A stretch of 7,682 bases of DNA from Bacteroidaceae bacterium (GTDB lineage Bacteria > Bacteroidota > Bacteroidia > Bacteroidales > Bacteroidaceae). Every line of letters starts with the position of its first letter. Position 1 is the first letter of the stretch. This document shows positions 6,399 through 7,682 of this stretch, piece after piece. Location of the stretch: NCBI GenBank assembly GCA_017558165.1, contig JAFYWE010000114.1, positions 1 through 7,682 of the forward strand, in the 5' to 3' direction. A model generated the notes under the pieces. The model saw only the letters and a program-made list of their open reading frames with translations. It ran no database searches and was not told the DNA's origin. A program made the position numbers and the translations under genes.

Positions 6399-7355
6399 TT
6401 ATCCAAAGAGTGAATCAACGAACTCCTCGCGGTTGAATATCTGCAGATGGTCGATACCCTCGCCCAAGCCGATATACTTCACGGGAATCTTGAACTGGTC
6501 ACTGATACCGATAACGACACCGCCCTTTGCAGTACCGTCAAGCTTTGTGATTGCAAGCGATGTAACCTCGGTTGCCTTGGTGAACTGCTTTGCCTGCTCG
6601 AACGCATTCTGGCCTGTTGAGCCGTCAAGCACAAGCATCACGTCGTTAGGCGCAGTAGGCACGACCTTCTGCATCACGTTCTTGATTTTTGTAAGCTCGT
6701 TCATGAGACCCACCTTGTTGTGCAGACGTCCTGCAGTATCAATAATCACTACATCGGCATTGTTCGCCACGGCCGAAGCCAGTGTATCATAAGCCACAGA
6801 TGCGGGGTCAGAGCCCATACCCTGCTTGATTACAGGGACATCGGCACGGTGTCCCCACTCCACCAACTGCTCAACGGCAGCCGCACGGAATGTATCGGCA
6901 GCACCAAGGTAGACCTTCTTGCCGGCCTTCTTGTACTGGTGCGCGAGCTTACCGATGGTTGTTGTCTTTCCCACTCCGTTTACACCTACAACCATAATCA
7001 CATATGGCTGTCCAGGAGTCATGGGGATGTCGAACGAGTCACCGCCGTCGTTACTGTTGTTCTCCATGAGCAACTGGGCAATCTCGTCCTTGAGCAACTT
7101 GTTAAGCTCGTTCGTATTCATGAACTTGTCGCGTGCCGCATGCTTCTGCACACGGTCAATGATCTTGAGTGTGGTCTCTACACCTACATCAGATGTAACG
7201 AGCACCTCCTCAAGGTTATCAAGCACCTCGTCATCAATCTCGCTCTTGCCGGCAATGGCACGTGCAATCTTGCTGAACACACTCTGCTTGGTCTTTGAAA
7301 GGCCCTGGTCAAGGACCTCTTTCTTCTCTCTACTGAAAAAACTGAATATTCCCAT
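6399..7355 (-). CDS. ftsY: Signal recognition particle receptor FtsY
   Basis: A 318-residue SRP GTPase that receives ribosome-nascent chain-SRP complexes at the inner membrane. A short N-terminal region starts MGIFSFFSREKK, an amphipathic/basic segment likely to touch membrane lipid. The helical N domain covers roughly 20-100, with the family pattern EEVLVTSDVGVETT at 49-62. The G domain carries GVNGVGKT (124-131, P-loop), DTFRAAA (154-160), DTAGR (206-210), TKLDG (270-274) and GLGE (296-299). The long acidic A domain of the Escherichia coli protein is missing, as is normal in Bacteroidota. GLGEGIDHLQIFNREEFVDSLF is the expected C-terminus and separates it from Ffh, which has an added M domain. 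The leader is A/T-rich, and the gene is followed almost directly by rimO. Confidence 0.97.
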   Translation of the reverse strand: MGIFSFFSREKKEVLDQGLSKTKQSVFSKIARAIAGKSEIDDEVLDNLEEVLVTSDVGVETTLKIIDRVQKHAARDKFMNTNELNKLLKDEIAQLLMENNSNDGGDSFDIPMTPGQPYVIMVVGVNGVGKTTTIGKLAHQYKKAGKKVYLGAADTFRAAAVEQLVEWGHRADVPVIKQGMGSDPASVAYDTLASAVANNADVVIIDTAGRLHNKVGLMNELTKIKNVMQKVVPTAPNDVMLVLDGSTGQNAFEQAKQFTKATEVTSLAITKLDGTAKGGVVIGISDQFKIPVKYIGLGEGIDHLQIFNREEFVDSLFG

Positions 7356-7410
7356 ATTCTCTACTCTTTAAAATCGTACTTACAACGTGAACTGCTCACG
7401 ATGCTCCACA

Positions 7411-7682
7411 TCAATCAAGCTTCAATACTGCGAGGAATGCCTTCTGTGGAACCTCGACATTACCGATCTGCTTCATACGCTTCTTACCCTTCTTCTGCTT
7501 CTCGAGCAACTTGCGCTTACGTGACACGTCACCACCGTAACACTTCGCTGTCACATCCTTACGCACCTGCTTGATTGTCTCGCGGGCAATGATCTTTGTT
7601 CCGATAGCCGCCTGCAGCGCAATATCGAACTGCTGTCTTGGAATGAGGTCACGCAGTTTCTCACACATCTGTCGTCCAAGAC
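7411..7682 (-). CDS. lepA: Elongation factor 4 (LepA), C-terminal 89 residues only
   Basis: The 3' end of a gene that enters from the right edge; the reading frame stays open to the window end (LGRQ precedes the Met encoded at 7666-7668), so that Met is internal. The visible part contains CEKLRDLIPRQQFDIALQAA, IIARETIKQVRKDV, the strongly conserved CYGGDVSRKRKLLEKQKKGK, and the ending GNVEVPQKAFLAVLKLD. These are hallmarks of the LepA-specific C-terminal domain, which reaches into the ribosomal A-site region and is absent from EF-G and BipA. LepA is a ribosome-associated GTPase affecting translation initiation or back-translocation. The GTPase domains lie outside the window. Its stop is 55 bases ahead of ftsY, with no convincing terminator between, so read-through into ftsY is plausible. 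Confidence 0.97.
   Translation of the reverse strand, partial: LGRQMCEKLRDLIPRQQFDIALQAAIGTKIIARETIKQVRKDVTAKCYGGDVSRKRKLLEKQKKGKKRMKQIGNVEVPQKAFLAVLKLD

Noticed and set aside
6395..6418. Upstream TTG start for rimO adding eight residues
   Set aside because: It would overlap ftsY and adds MIHSLDNS before the typical RimO start; the ATG at 6392-6394 is better placed, 4 bases after the ftsY stop.
7386..7400. Inverted repeat CGTGA-N5-TCACG between lepA and ftsY as a terminator
   Set aside because: The stem is only five pairs and no U tract follows on the minus strand, so it is not a convincing terminator.

Overview
The window is a stretch of chromosome from a member of the Bacteroidota, most likely order Bacteroidales (Bacteroides/Prevotella type). 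This rests on gene content (a moxR-DUF58-bat cluster, an HU-type domain fused to LysM, rimO beside ftsY and an HU gene), on A/T-rich leaders without Shine-Dalgarno sequences, and on promoter-like TAnnTTTG elements. All nine genes lie on the minus strand, so transcription runs from high to low coordinates. No RNA gene, mobile element, CRISPR array or pseudogene was seen. Every gap is short: the largest is 127 bases (3161-3287), and no gene-free stretch exceeds 300 bases.

The right-hand block (7682 down to 3288) holds, in transcription order, the 3' end of lepA (EF4), ftsY (SRP receptor GTPase), rimO (radical-SAM methylthiotransferase for ribosomal protein uS12), a canonical 90-residue HU-type protein, and a 491-residue protein with an N-terminal HU-like domain, a long acidic linker, one membrane segment and a C-terminal LysM domain. 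Gaps are 55, 4, 38 and 15 bases, which suggests a co-transcribed group. Its themes are translation, membrane targeting and nucleoid/envelope organisation.

The 127-base AT-rich gap holds nested inverted repeats that may end the first unit, and a plausible promoter for the second.

The left-hand block (3160 down to 1) is the start of a Bat (Bacteroides aerotolerance) type operon: a MoxR AAA+ ATPase, a soluble DUF58 protein with a von Willebrand A-like metal-site motif, a membrane protein that appears to join a BatD-like periplasmic domain to a DUF4381-like cytoplasmic domain, and the first 53 residues of BatA, which runs off the window. MoxR ATPases paired with VWA proteins are thought to act as chaperone-like remodelling systems for envelope or stress functions.

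The most interesting item is the HU-TM-LysM protein. Its predicted topology places a DNA-binding fold in the cytoplasm and a peptidoglycan-binding fold in the periplasm, which would make it a possible physical link between nucleoid and cell wall. Proteins of this general architecture are, to my knowledge, widespread in Bacteroidota but poorly characterised. I see no wholly novel multi-gene system here.
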